The notes: a model not told the origin generated them from the sequence alone. A stretch of 64,000 bases of DNA from Bradyrhizobium cajani (GCF_009759665.1 NZ_WQNE01000011.1:62001-126000), one strand, 5' to 3'; shown: positions 19,131-27,322, numbered from the stretch's first letter. Program-made: numbers and translations.

Positions 19131-19541
19131 ATGATCCGTGGAGCAGGTCTAGCAAGTATCCTTCTTGCGCTGCTAGTTACCAACGCTCCGGCCTTGGCCT
19201 GCCGCGGCTGGATATATGAAAGGACGATCCTACTCGATGCGATCCCGCCAGTAGCGAAAGAGAGCGAGGTCGTCGCTCGGGTCGAAATTCTCGAGGTGCA
19301 CATCCGCGAATTGCCGGGACTGCGCCCCTTTCATGTGGCTCGAGCACGCGTCCTGCAATCAGTCCGAGGTACTTCGGATGGACAGACCGTCGATATCTAT
19401 GCCGAGCCAAGCTCATGCGGTGGTGGTCTCAATCAGAACGATGTTGGACGCAAGGGTTTCATCGCCGGACGTTTTCAGCCGATTGCTGATCAAACCTTCT
19501 TTTCTGGCAGTTGGGCCTACGGCCAGATCGGTCAAGACTGA
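19131..19541 (+). CDS. Secreted hypothetical protein
   Basis: 136 aa. The start ATG has an excellent GGAGGTGGGAG site. The N-terminus is a Sec signal peptide (LASILLALLVTNAPALAC), with cleavage expected after ALA. The mature part of about 115 residues contains three further cysteine-type positions (C in ALACRGW and SSCGGGL) and the block VVARVEILEVHIRELPGL. No family was recognised. Codon use and GC are lower than in the housekeeping genes, consistent with acquired DNA. It is not part of an obvious operon. Confidence 0.6.
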   Translation: MIRGAGLASILLALLVTNAPALACRGWIYERTILLDAIPPVAKESEVVARVEILEVHIRELPGLRPFHVARARVLQSVRGTSDGQTVDIYAEPSSCGGGLNQNDVGRKGFIAGRFQPIADQTFFSGSWAYGQIGQD

Positions 19542-19689
19542 GGAACGGATCGCATTGACGCTGTGCGGCACCCGAAGTCCGCAACGGACATTCTGACCTC
19601 ATACAATTTTCTCAATCGAGTATAGATCGCCGCTAGGTTGTCCGTGGTAATGAGGCTACTGCGTGCGACATCATGGGTAGGATCAGATA

Positions 19690-19842
19690 ATGCTGGATTG
19701 GTTCGTCGCAACTATTTCGCTCGTCCTGCTGGTCGGCTTTATTGGCTTCGCATTCATGCAAGGATTTAGGGTGAGGCCGGACAAAGACAATTCAGATAAT
19801 CAGTATCCTGGCGGACCAAGTGGGGACGCTCACGGATTGTAA
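19690..19842 (+). CDS. Very small single-pass membrane protein
   Basis: 50 aa. One hydrophobic helix (residues 4-23, WFVATISLVLLVGFIGFAFM) is followed by a short polar tail (RVRPDKDNSDNQYPGGPSGD). The frame is intact from ATG to TAA. There is no strong ribosome binding site, only GGTAGGATCAG some way upstream. Its organisation, a membrane anchor plus a Gly/Pro/Asn-rich tail, suggests a small inner-membrane protein of unknown role. Such a short gene could be spurious. Confidence 0.4.
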   Translation: MLDWFVATISLVLLVGFIGFAFMQGFRVRPDKDNSDNQYPGGPSGDAHGL

Positions 19843-19877
19843 CGTCCACTGTCGGGGCAATGCCGAAGACGCGCATT

Positions 19878-20172
19878 ATGTATATCGAGAACAAATCCGC
19901 ATCGCTGAATGGGCCGGCGCGGATTGGCCGCGTCACATTCTCAAAAACAGGCAAATCTATTAGCTACGGGGGGGCGCACTTTTCAAAGCCTGAAAGGTAG
20001 TGGGTTCAAGGCCAACTACTTCGATCTTGAAACTGGCGAAAGATTTTGGATTTCGGGTCCGCGGAAGGATGGCAAAGATCGGCTCTACGCAGAAAGTTCC
20101 GCGCCGATCGAAGTCGACCCTGACGTCGCTGACGAATACTGGCGTGACATCAGGGGAGAGCCCTCTGAATGA
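19878..20172 (+). pseudogene. Short conserved protein gene interrupted by a one-base frameshift in a G run
   Basis: The first part from ATG 19878 reads MYIENKSASLNGPARIGRV then TFSKTGKSISYGG. After the seven-G run at 19968-19974 the frame ends in an early stop (TAG near 19998). The neighbouring frame continues as GRTFQSLKGSGFKANYFDLE, TGERFWISGPRKDGKDRLYA and ends at 20172. Together the two halves make one protein of about 97 residues resembling a family of short rhizobial proteins. One G too many explains it. It may be a true mutation, a phase-variable tract or a sequencing error. Confidence 0.65.
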
Positions 20173-20241
20173 GTTTCAACGAATGTCGTCCGACTTCGGC
20201 TTTTGGGTCACATGCAGACGTCGCAGACGGGAGCTTTCTCG

Positions 20242-20469
20242 CTAATCATCGTCCTCGGCAAGAAATGGCATTTTGTGGAGGCGAGCACGCACCGTGGTGT
20301 CACCACTGCGGTCAAAGTCGATTTCGGGATGCTCTGCAAAGATTTCTTCCGCTCGGGAGATGGCCCCAGCCTCGTCTGCCGCGTGAAGGACTGCCTCGTG
20401 GAGCTTTTCGCCGTCGCGCTCCCAGACGACTTCGTACATTTTCATACCGGGCTGAAATTTGAAGACCAT
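20242..20469 (-). CDS. Small acidic hypothetical protein
   Basis: 75 aa starting at ATG 20469, with AAAGGA about ten bases upstream. The body (EVVWERDGEKLHEAVLHAA, then SRAEEIFAEHPEIDFDRSGD) looks like a compact alpha/beta soluble protein with an acidic C-terminal end (LAEDDD). No domain was recognised. A longer frame on the opposite strand overlaps this gene completely, but its composition looks like an antisense shadow. Orientation is opposite to the neighbouring genes. Confidence 0.5.
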   Translation of the reverse strand: MVFKFQPGMKMYEVVWERDGEKLHEAVLHAADEAGAISRAEEIFAEHPEIDFDRSGDTTVRARLHKMPFLAEDDD

Positions 20470-20667
20470 CGAGGAGTCCTTTCGCGGGCGAACTGTGTCA
20501 TGGCGACAGCAAATTGCACTAACATCACGGCGTCCGCTTCGGGCCAACCAGCTCTGCGTCGTGCAGACCACAAGTTTACCGAACCTTAGACCGTTTCCCT
20601 GCACAACTAAAGGATGTTGGCGTGTCAAAAGACTCCCAACGGCTTTGAGACGGGGAGCGGTGAAGCG

Positions 20668-21360
20668 ATGGCTCTATTGCGCGCAAGATGGCTGGCCGCG
20701 CTCTGGATTTTTGCGAGCATTCTAACAGGTTGTGGCTCCCTGAGCGAAATCATCACGTACCGATTGACGGTTAACGTAGAGGTTGACGGTAGGCTCGTCA
20801 GTGGTTCTGGCGTCATCCAAGTCAAGCAGTCTGACATGAGACCCATCTTTGGGTCTATGGGCGGCGCCGGCAATGAGGTCAGCGGCGAAGCTGTGGTCGT
20901 TGACCTCGGCTCTCGCGGTACTCTCTTCGCGCTTCTGCGAGGACCGAAGGCTGGATTTGGAGATCTAGGTGGTCCTGCTTGGATGCTGTTTCATGTTTTT
21001 GCCGACCTGCTCAAGGGCGAGATCGATCCTCTTCCGAAAGTGCGGCTGTTGAGAGAGCGACGCCCTCATCGCGTATTGCAGCTCGATGTGATTCCAATGC
21101 TGGTTCACTTCAGCGACCTCAATGATCCGAAGTCGGTGGTGCAGGTTGATCCAACGGATCTCGGAGCGTCGTTTGGAACGGGAGTCGTGCTTCGCGACGT
21201 CATCATCGAAGTGACAGAAGAACCGATTACGACCGGAATCGTAGCAAGGCTTCCGTGGTTGAAGACAATCGAGGGACAGCTCGATGGTAGTCGTCTCCAC
21301 ACTGGCGCGACGTTCGCCAATGAACTGAACAAATATGACTTCTATCGAGGAGGCAAATAG
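20668..21360 (+). CDS. Hypothetical lipoprotein
   Basis: 230 aa. The start ATG at 20668 follows GGGAGCGGTGAAGCG. The N-terminus has two arginines, a hydrophobic stretch and the lipobox LTGC (ASILTGCGSLSE), predicting a membrane-attached lipoprotein. The mature part begins with YRLTVNVEVDGRLVSGSGVI, resembling a beta-sandwich edge, and contains PRVGD-free, motif-poor sequence otherwise. No family was recognised. GC content is clearly below the window average, and there are no operon partners, which fits cargo of an acquired region. Confidence 0.6.
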   Translation: MALLRARWLAALWIFASILTGCGSLSEIITYRLTVNVEVDGRLVSGSGVIQVKQSDMRPIFGSMGGAGNEVSGEAVVVDLGSRGTLFALLRGPKAGFGDLGGPAWMLFHVFADLLKGEIDPLPKVRLLRERRPHRVLQLDVIPMLVHFSDLNDPKSVVQVDPTDLGASFGTGVVLRDVIIEVTEEPITTGIVARLPWLKTIEGQLDGSRLHTGATFANELNKYDFYRGGK

Positions 21361-21651
21361 AAATTGATCATTGGTTTCGACGCGAGCGGAGTCTGCTTCG
21401 GGTCACAAGCGGTAGTCGAGGCGAAACCAACCCCGCGCCCGGTTTACCGCCGACAGCCGACGTGACGATGGGCACCTCGTTGTTCGGCTAGGAGCAGAAC
21501 GGTGAATACGCTTCTGAGACGAGCATTTATATACCCCAATAAGCTTCTTTGCGCTTGTATCGTCCAAGTCATGGCTTTTTGTGCCTTGATGCAAGCGCGT
21601 GACGCCCCGGTCTACATGGTTCGCAGAAGGCGTAGGGATTGAAGACGACGT

Positions 21652-21885
21652 ATGGCTGAGCGATCATCACCTCAGGGATCAAGGCCCGTGAATACGAAGT
21701 CTTTTGCTAAGCTTGTTGGAATGGTAGCTATATCGGTGGTGGTGGCCACATTGCTTCTCGGTGGGAGCAAGGATGCAAACACCTTTGGTTTTGTTGGTCT
21801 CTTAGTAGCAATCTTCTGGGGGATACCAGCAATCGTTGTGATCACGCTGTACCGGTATGTTGAAAAGCGCGGTCATGATCGGTGA
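21652..21885 (+). CDS. Small membrane protein with two transmembrane helices
   Basis: 77 aa. Two hydrophobic segments (about 18-38, FAKLVGMVAISVVVATLLLG, and 44-66, FGFVGLLVAIFWGIPAIVVI) are joined by a short loop; the C-terminus is charged (YRYVEKRGHDR), probably cytoplasmic. The first 17 residues are polar. No family was recognised. It lies within the low-GC strip, with 290 gene-free bases before it in which nothing was recognised. Confidence 0.5.
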   Translation: MAERSSPQGSRPVNTKSFAKLVGMVAISVVVATLLLGGSKDANTFGFVGLLVAIFWGIPAIVVITLYRYVEKRGHDR

Positions 21886-22226
21886 CTGCTAAAGGTCTGC
21901 AGTGGGTCATGTGCAGGCCATTCCGTGATCGGGCGCTGGTGTCCGATACGCGCCCTTAGCGGACTCCAGAGCACCCAACGCGAGGGGCGGGCCGCCAGTG
22001 GCAATCCGCGCAGCACCAAGCTTCAGTCTCCGACGGTATTATCGCGGCCGCGCGCCAGCGCGCGCGAGTCGCTTCCAAGCCCCAATCTTCGCGCGCCTAC
22101 CTCAAATACCCCACCACCATCCTTGTCGTCTCGTTCACCAGCGTTCGCACCGTCTTCTCCGAGAGCATCTCGGCGTGGTTCAGCACCGTTTTCCGGCACC
22201 GGAATCTCGACCGCGGACGCGGCCCC
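21886..22226. other. Gene-free stretch containing the left copy of a tetR-derived direct repeat
   Basis: No gene. GC rises again from about 21920. Bases 22099-22189 duplicate the 3' end of the tetR gene found at 23527-24150 (see the repeat entries). Confidence 0.6.
22099..22189. repeat. Left copy of a 91-bp imperfect direct repeat (3' end of tetR)
   Basis: Matches 23529-23619 over 91 bases with about five mismatches, in the same orientation. In this copy the frame still encodes the end of the TetR protein (SEKTVRTLVNETTRMVVGYLR) and closes with TAG directly after the repeat edge, whereas the intact gene closes with TGA. Confidence 0.9.
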
Positions 22227-23111
22227 CTAGCGATTCTTGCGCCAAAGCTCGTTGGCCTGCATACGACCTTTAGGACGTTCCCGAGCAGGCTTCGATTTGG
22301 AGGAAGACTTGCTCTTAGATGGTTTGGAGACGCTGCGACGTGTTGAACCGTCTACTATGAATTTCATTCCTTTTAAGTCCTGCAGCGTCCGACTCAGGAT
22401 GGTGTCTGCCGATGGCGTTGCGCCGCGGGCGATCTCATTTGCTTCTCTAGCAAGCTGAACCTGTTCCTGTGCGGCTTCAAAAGATTTCTTGCTGTAATAG
22501 AGACTCGCAATGCCGGCGACACCAGAGAGGAATGCTACGGCGCTGAGACCGATGTTGAGAGCCTTTCGTAGAAGGTCGCCGAGATGTAGACTTTTTGCCT
22601 CAACTCTAGCGATCGCATCTGCAGGCGTTGAGCGTCCGCGCAAGATCTCGTTAGCTGCATCACGCAGACACTCGACCATTGCATGGGTGATATCGGGTGC
22701 GCTTATGATTTCGACGGTGGCCTTGGTGAGGTCGAACAGACCCTCACTCAACCTAGCGTGCTCGAAGCGGCAGTTCGGGCAAACCTCCTCGTTGTCCCAT
22801 GCGTTGAAGTAGGCCCCGGCGAACACATAATTCCGCGAAGGGAAGATGGCTTTGCAGTTCGGGCAGAATGATGGGAGTGGCGGGCCAACTGGTCTGCGCC
22901 ATCCCGTGGTCGATTGAAGTTTGGGGTCGTTCTTGATCCGCGACCCCCTCATGTCGACTCTTGAGCCGCCCGTTAGGTCGAAGGGTATCTCAACGCCATC
23001 GAAACTATTGTTTTCTAACTTCACATGGACGTCCGATCCAGCATTGACGCGAAGGCCATTGCGCCCCCTAAATCGGTTACCCGTGATCTCAATGGTCTTT
23101 TTGGCCAACAT
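22227..23111 (-). CDS. Unrecognised zinc-ribbon, single-pass membrane protein with beta-helix-like N-terminus
   Basis: 294 aa. The ATG at 23111 has TGGAGGA five bases upstream. Residues 5-60 have repeated short strands with Asn/Gly turns (EITGNRFRGRNGLRV, VKLENNSFDGVEI, GSRVDMRGSRIKND) resembling right-handed beta-helix rungs. C83, C86, C111 and C114 form two CPNC knuckles, a likely zinc ribbon. A transmembrane helix spans about 184-205, then a short amphipathic helix (EAAQEQVQLAREANEIA) and a basic Ser/Lys tail (258-284). I do not recognise the family. It is the only gene between two copies of a tetR-derived repeat, and looks like cargo. Confidence 0.75.
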   Translation of the reverse strand: MLAKKTIEITGNRFRGRNGLRVNAGSDVHVKLENNSFDGVEIPFDLTGGSRVDMRGSRIKNDPKLQSTTGWRRPVGPPLPSFCPNCKAIFPSRNYVFAGAYFNAWDNEEVCPNCRFEHARLSEGLFDLTKATVEIISAPDITHAMVECLRDAANEILRGRSTPADAIARVEAKSLHLGDLLRKALNIGLSAVAFLSGVAGIASLYYSKKSFEAAQEQVQLAREANEIARGATPSADTILSRTLQDLKGMKFIVDGSTRRSVSKPSKSKSSSKSKPARERPKGRMQANELWRKNR

Positions 23112-23526
23112 AATCCTCCAGTTGGAAGATAGAGATTGGGAACTGCGGTGACCCAGCACTGTCACCATAATTTCATGTATACTGTTCGCGGGTCTCTTCG
23201 AACAGAGAGTCCCCCGTACAGCTCCACTTTCAAAATCTCCAGGATATGAGCCGCCGTCTCGATGGATCAGCCATCGGACGCAACGGCGAAGAGCGGTCGG
23301 TTGTGAGCTTGTACTTATCCAATCGCAGCCTTAGGGCGAACGCAAGGGGGCTATCTCTACGGATCGAGTGGCGGCGCAGATCAATAAGGGACCGGATCGT
23401 TGCGCCGTTGGCCGCAGCACACTCCTTACGCATTCTTAGGAGGGGGAGCGGCCGCGCCCCCGCGTTGTGAAGGATAACCTCGTCTCGCAGCCAGCGGGTA
23501 GCGTCCAAATCCGGCGATCGTTCCAC
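23112..23526. other. Gene-free stretch between the cargo gene and tetR
   Basis: Contains the promoter and ribosome binding site of the minus-strand gene ending at 22227 (AT-rich around 23160-23190, with a possible TATACT at 23177). Short Arg-rich frames exist on both strands but have no ribosome binding site or recognisable protein character. No repeat was seen. Confidence 0.4.
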
Positions 23527-24150
23527 TCACCTCAAATACCCCACCACCATCCGCGTCGTCTCGTCCACCAGCGTCCGCACCGTCTTCTCCGACAGCATCT
23601 CGGCGTGGTTCAGCACCGTGTTGTGCGCGACCGCTTCGATCGTGCTGACGCAGATGAAGGTGGCCAGGCCCGGATCGATCTTGCGCATCTCCTTGCGGCG
23701 GCTTTCGAGGTATGCGCGCACGAGGGTGTGGACCTCGCGGTTGAAGGCTTCGACGTCCTTGAGCTGGCCGGTGCGCGGAATCTGCTCGGCGAGGACGCGG
23801 TGCAGCTTGGGGTCGATGCGGTGGGCTTCGATCGCGACGGTGACGAGCTTGCGCACCGCCGTCTCGATCGGCAGGTCGGCGACCTCGGTGAGCGCGGCGC
23901 GGACCAGCGCCATGATCTCCTCGTTGTGACGGTCGATCACGGCGGCGACGAGGGCCTCCTTGCTCGGAAAATACTGGTAGAGCGAGCCGACGCTGACCCC
24001 GGCCACTTCGGCGATGCGGTTGGTGCTGGCCTTCTCGAAACCTTCTTGGACTAAAATGCGAGCGGTCGCCTCGACCAGCGCGTCGACGGTGGCGCGCGAG
24101 CGCGCCTGCAAGGCATTTTTCCGGGGTTTTGTCGGCGGCGTGCGCGTCAT
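23527..24150 (-). CDS. TetR/AcrR-family transcriptional regulator
   Basis: 207 aa. The N-terminal helix-turn-helix (about 14-62) reads ARILVQEGFEKASTNRIAEV and AGVSVGSLYQYFPSKEALV, the classic TetR pattern. The C-terminal ligand domain is typical in size. It is divergent from an HSL-type esterase gene (24275) with 124 bases between the starts, so it probably controls that gene and itself. The last 91 bases of its coding sequence are duplicated at 22099-22189, beyond a 1.4-kb segment, suggesting recombination at this gene end. Confidence 0.92.
   Translation of the reverse strand: MTRTPPTKPRKNALQARSRATVDALVEATARILVQEGFEKASTNRIAEVAGVSVGSLYQYFPSKEALVAAVIDRHNEEIMALVRAALTEVADLPIETAVRKLVTVAIEAHRIDPKLHRVLAEQIPRTGQLKDVEAFNREVHTLVRAYLESRRKEMRKIDPGLATFICVSTIEAVAHNTVLNHAEMLSEKTVRTLVDETTRMVVGYLR
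23529..23619. repeat. Right copy of the 91-bp direct repeat (inside the intact tetR)
   Basis: Corresponds to 22099-22189. It ends just before the stop codon of the intact tetR, so that either copy restores the same protein end. Confidence 0.9.
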
Positions 24151-24274
24151 GGCCAGTGCGATCCGAATGCGAGTAGGAAAAGCGAGCGAATGCTCGCATT
24201 ATATCCGCCCGTGGCGGCCTGTCGGCAAGCCTCTTCGTCGCCATATGGATGCCCAGCCAGGCGGAGAACTGACC

Positions 24275-25240
24275 ATGAGCGTTGCACGACTTGTGTCGGC
24301 CTTGCAGTTTTGTCCTGATATCTGCGCGCCGCGGAGCCGCGATCCCGGGCCGAGCTTGCAGAGCCGCGGCTTCAATGCGCTGCTCGGACTGCTCCCCTAC
24401 AAGCAGCAGCTCGCATCCGCCGAGGCCGTGCAGGCGCATGTGCAGAAGCTCGCATTGGCGCCGGCATCGTTCGAGCCGACGGGACTTGGCCGCGGCGTCG
24501 AGGCAACGCTGACCAAGATGGGCGGATGGCCGGTCTATTACACCGCGCCGTCGTCGGGCCATGAAGGCTGCAACCACGTCATGTTCCTGCATGGCGGCGG
24601 CTTCATCAACGAGATCGTGCCGGCACATTGGCGCTTTATCGGCCAGATGACGCGCAAGGCGCGCGTCGTCTGCGTCGTGCCGATCTACCCGCTCGCGCCA
24701 CGCGCCACCGCGAAGGACGTCGTCCCGAAGACGGCCGAGCTGCTGCGGATGCTGCTCGAAGATGCCGGGTCCGCGAAGGTCACGGTGGTCGGCAATTCGG
24801 CCGGCGCGGGCCTCGCGCTCGCCGCATGCCAGTGGCTGCGCGATCGCGGCCATCGGCAGCCGAGCCGGCTGGTGCTGATCTCGCCCGCGGCGGACGCGTC
24901 GGTCAGCCGTCCGGAGCAGGTGGCGATCGCGGCGCGCGATCCGATCCAGGACATTCCCGGCATAATCGAGGCGGGGCGGCTCTATGCCGGCGAGCTCGAT
25001 GTCGGCCATCCCTTCGTCAGCCCGCTCAAGGGCGCCTTCCGCGCGCTCGCGCCGATGACGGTCTTCTCGGGCACGCGCGATCTTCTGTATCCCGACAGCG
25101 TCGATCTTGCGGAGCGGGCGAGGGCGGTCGGTGTTGCAGTCGAGCTGCATCTGCTGCGTGATCAGCCGCACAATTACGCGCTGATGCCGACGCCGGAGGG
25201 GCGACGGGCGCGTGCGATGATTTTACGCGCGGTAGCTTAA
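24275..25240 (+). CDS. Alpha/beta hydrolase of the hormone-sensitive-lipase type
   Basis: 321 aa. The oxyanion motif HGGG is at 106-109, the nucleophile S175 in VVGNSAGAG, the acid D269 in FSGTRDLLYPD and the histidine H299 in DQPHNYA. This is a complete HSL-family triad, so it should be an esterase on short acyl or aromatic esters; the substrate is not predictable. The ATG at 24275 has GGCGGAGAAC upstream; a longer frame begins inside the divergent tetR gene and is unlikely. It is probably regulated by that TetR. Confidence 0.88.
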   Translation: MSVARLVSALQFCPDICAPRSRDPGPSLQSRGFNALLGLLPYKQQLASAEAVQAHVQKLALAPASFEPTGLGRGVEATLTKMGGWPVYYTAPSSGHEGCNHVMFLHGGGFINEIVPAHWRFIGQMTRKARVVCVVPIYPLAPRATAKDVVPKTAELLRMLLEDAGSAKVTVVGNSAGAGLALAACQWLRDRGHRQPSRLVLISPAADASVSRPEQVAIAARDPIQDIPGIIEAGRLYAGELDVGHPFVSPLKGAFRALAPMTVFSGTRDLLYPDSVDLAERARAVGVAVELHLLRDQPHNYALMPTPEGRRARAMILRAVA

Positions 25241-25260
25241 AGCGAAGGCGTGATCGTTGT

Positions 25261-25290
25261 CACAGAGCGCATGGTCACAGAGCGCATGGC
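25261..25290. repeat. Two-copy 15-bp tandem repeat
   Basis: CACAGAGCGCATGGT is followed directly by CACAGAGCGCATGGC, just after the esterase stop. It is short and probably a replication slip. Confidence 0.7.
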
Positions 25291-25379
25291 GCATTCGGAT
25301 TGACGCTATCGAGCCCATGCGGAGGAAGAACAGGGCGCGCCTCCGGGGCGTTTCCTCGAAGTTTCGGATTCTTACGGGC

Positions 25380-25619
25380 CTACGCGTGGCCCTTGATCTC
25401 GTAGTGGCCCGGCACGCATTTGTAGCGCTCGAGACGCCAGTTGGCGTGATAGATCGGATGCTCGCCCATCCATTTCGCCAGGGGGGCCTGTGCGCCGACC
25501 GCGCACTGCATCATCGAGATCTCGGGCGTCATATTGCTGTCGGTCACGATTTCTTCGACGCAACTGCCGGTAGCAGATGCGCCAAGCCGGCAGAGTACGG
25601 CCACGACGGTCACAAACAT
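25380..25619 (-). CDS. Small secreted hypothetical protein
   Basis: 79 aa. The ATG at 25619 follows GAGGTGACAGGA. The N-terminus MFVTVVAVLCRLGASATGSC is a short hydrophobic signal-like stretch. The remainder (KWMGEHPIYHANWRLERYKC, then VPGHYEIKGHA) has three or four cysteines that could form disulfides in the periplasm. I do not know a function; short proteins of this form recur in Bradyrhizobium genomes. It is convergent with the esterase gene. Confidence 0.55.
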   Translation of the reverse strand: MFVTVVAVLCRLGASATGSCVEEIVTDSNMTPEISMMQCAVGAQAPLAKWMGEHPIYHANWRLERYKCVPGHYEIKGHA

Positions 25620-26129
25620 TCCTGTCACCTCATCGGTAGTTACTGACCACGAGGAAGATGCAAGCGGAGTGCCAGAGCCTGTGACACGGACAACACGCTG
25701 GCCTGGCCGACTCGACCCAGCGTCCGGATTCCATTTGACGATTCGGATTGAAAAAAATGCCATTAACCCGAAGCCGGACAAATACGGGGAACCGGATGAG
25801 CGATTGTAAGGGCTGCGCCGCTTTTCGCTTGTGAGGCCCTTCACAGGGTCGCGCAGCCGATAGGCTCGGTTTGGTACGGATACGCGCCACGAGAGCGGGG
25901 CCGCCACACGTCCGCGCCATGGCGGACGAGAATGGCCTGCCCATTATCGCTACGACGTCCTGCCGTGCTCGGACCCTTCGAATAGCCCGCCGCCCGAAAT
26001 AACGGATGCCAGCCACGGCAGCGCCGATCCGCTTTTACCTGCCGATGCGGCGCTGCTACATTTCGCGCGCGCCGATGCTGCGCACAGCTACGAAAAAACA
26101 TACCGACAAAGGGAGGGGCCGAAAGTCCC
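25620..26129. other. Gene-free stretch before the SDR gene
   Basis: No supportable gene. One imperfect hairpin (GGCTGCGC near 25811 with GCGCAGCC near 25853) is visible. The last 20 bases carry the GGGAGGGG ribosome binding site of the SDR gene. The stretch may contain gene remnants, but none is recognisable. Confidence 0.35.
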
Positions 26130-27101
26130 ATGAAGGATTTTGCAGGAAAGATCGCCGTCATCACCGGTGGAGGCACGGGAATGGGGCGCGAGCTCGCGCG
26201 GCAGCTCGTGGCCGAGGGCTGCAACGTGGCGATGTGCGACGTTTCGGAAGCCGCGATGGCCGAGACCAGGCGGCTCTGCGAGGTCGAGAAGCTGCCGCAG
26301 GGCCTGCGCGTGACGACGCATGTGGCCGACGTCGCAATCGAGGATCATCTGAAGCGCTTTCGCGACGAGCTTGCCGAGCAGCAGAAGACGGACCGGATCC
26401 ATCTCCTGTTCAACAATGCCGGCATCGGCGGCGGCGGCAGCCTGTTCACCAACACGCGCGAGCAGTGGGAGCGCACCTTCAACATCTGCTGGGGCGGCGT
26501 CTATCTCGGCGTGCGGACCTTCCTGCCGATGCTGGTGGCCGCGGACGAGGCCCACATCGTCAACACCGCGAGCGTCAACGGCTTCTGGGCCTCGATCGGC
26601 CTGAACCAGGCCCACACCGCCTACAGCTCGGCGAAGTTCGCGGTGAAGGGATTTACCGAAGCGCTGATCAGCGACCTGCGCCTGCATGCGCCGCACGTCA
26701 AATGCTCGGTGGTGATGCCCGGCCATATCGGCACCTCCATCGTCTCCAATTCGCGCAAGGTGCAGAGCGGAGATGGATCGGAGCGGCTCAACGCCGACGA
26801 GGTCGCGCTGACCCGCAAGCGTATGGTCGCGGCCGGCGTGCCGGATGCTGACAAAATGTCGGACGAGGACGTCCAGGCCGCATTCGCCGAGCGCGTCCGC
26901 AGCTTCCTCGAGGATGCGCCGACCACCGCCGCGCAGGCTGCGAAGATCATCCTCGACGGCGTCAAGGCGGAGCGCTGGCGCATTCTCGTGGGCGAGGACG
27001 CAAAGCGCCTCGACGAGCGGGTGCGCGCCACGCCCGAGCAGGCCTACGACCGCGCCTTCTTCGAGAGTCTCACGCAGGAGGTCGGCTGGCGGCTCGGCTG
27101 A
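26130..27101 (+). CDS. Short-chain dehydrogenase/reductase
   Basis: 323 aa, longer than the classical 250 because of a C-terminal extension. The NAD(P) motif TGGGTGMG is at 12-19, NNAG at 95-98, the catalytic serine S148 and YxxxK with Y165 and K169. D37 after the second strand (CDVS) suggests a preference for NAD. The start follows GGGAGGGGCCGAAAGTCCC. The substrate is unknown; neighbours are an esterase and a hydrolase-like gene, possibly a catabolic context (inference). Confidence 0.9.
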   Translation: MKDFAGKIAVITGGGTGMGRELARQLVAEGCNVAMCDVSEAAMAETRRLCEVEKLPQGLRVTTHVADVAIEDHLKRFRDELAEQQKTDRIHLLFNNAGIGGGGSLFTNTREQWERTFNICWGGVYLGVRTFLPMLVAADEAHIVNTASVNGFWASIGLNQAHTAYSSAKFAVKGFTEALISDLRLHAPHVKCSVVMPGHIGTSIVSNSRKVQSGDGSERLNADEVALTRKRMVAAGVPDADKMSDEDVQAAFAERVRSFLEDAPTTAAQAAKIILDGVKAERWRILVGEDAKRLDERVRATPEQAYDRAFFESLTQEVGWRLG

Positions 27102-27310
27102 TCGCCCAAGGCGATCGCCCAAGGCGCGCGCGCATGCAGGTATGACCATCGTCATGGCAAGAGGTGCGCCGCCGACAATGCGTGCCACCTCCTGCCAATG
27201 TCCGGCGCCTCATGCCGAATTGGCATGTCACGCATGCGACGCGATCGGCGTTCAAGCGATGGTGATCTCGAACGGCTCTCGTCCGGCGCGCGGCGGCTTG
27301 GTTGGGGAAC

Positions 27311-27322
27311 TAAAATAGTTTA
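27311..27322. promoter_or_regulatory. Shared 12-bp motif upstream of the hydrolase-fold gene
   Basis: TAAAATAGTTTA lies 40 bases before the start of the gene at 27362. The same 12-mer occurs on the opposite strand at 29291-29302, upstream of the porin gene, with a marR gene between. It is a candidate operator or promoter element. Confidence 0.4.

Noticed and set aside
20203..20589. Plus-strand frame covering the small acidic gene at 20242-20469
   Set aside because: The minus-strand product has a more protein-like composition and a plausible ribosome binding site; the plus-strand frame has neither.
23230..23526. Arg-rich frame upstream of tetR on the minus strand
   Set aside because: No ribosome binding site, no recognisable domain, and its end abuts the duplicated repeat edge.
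18366..25240. Duplicate of the tRNA-Pro 3' end as an att site of a genomic island
   Set aside because: No second copy of the T-arm/acceptor sequence was found downstream within the window, so island boundaries cannot be claimed from it.
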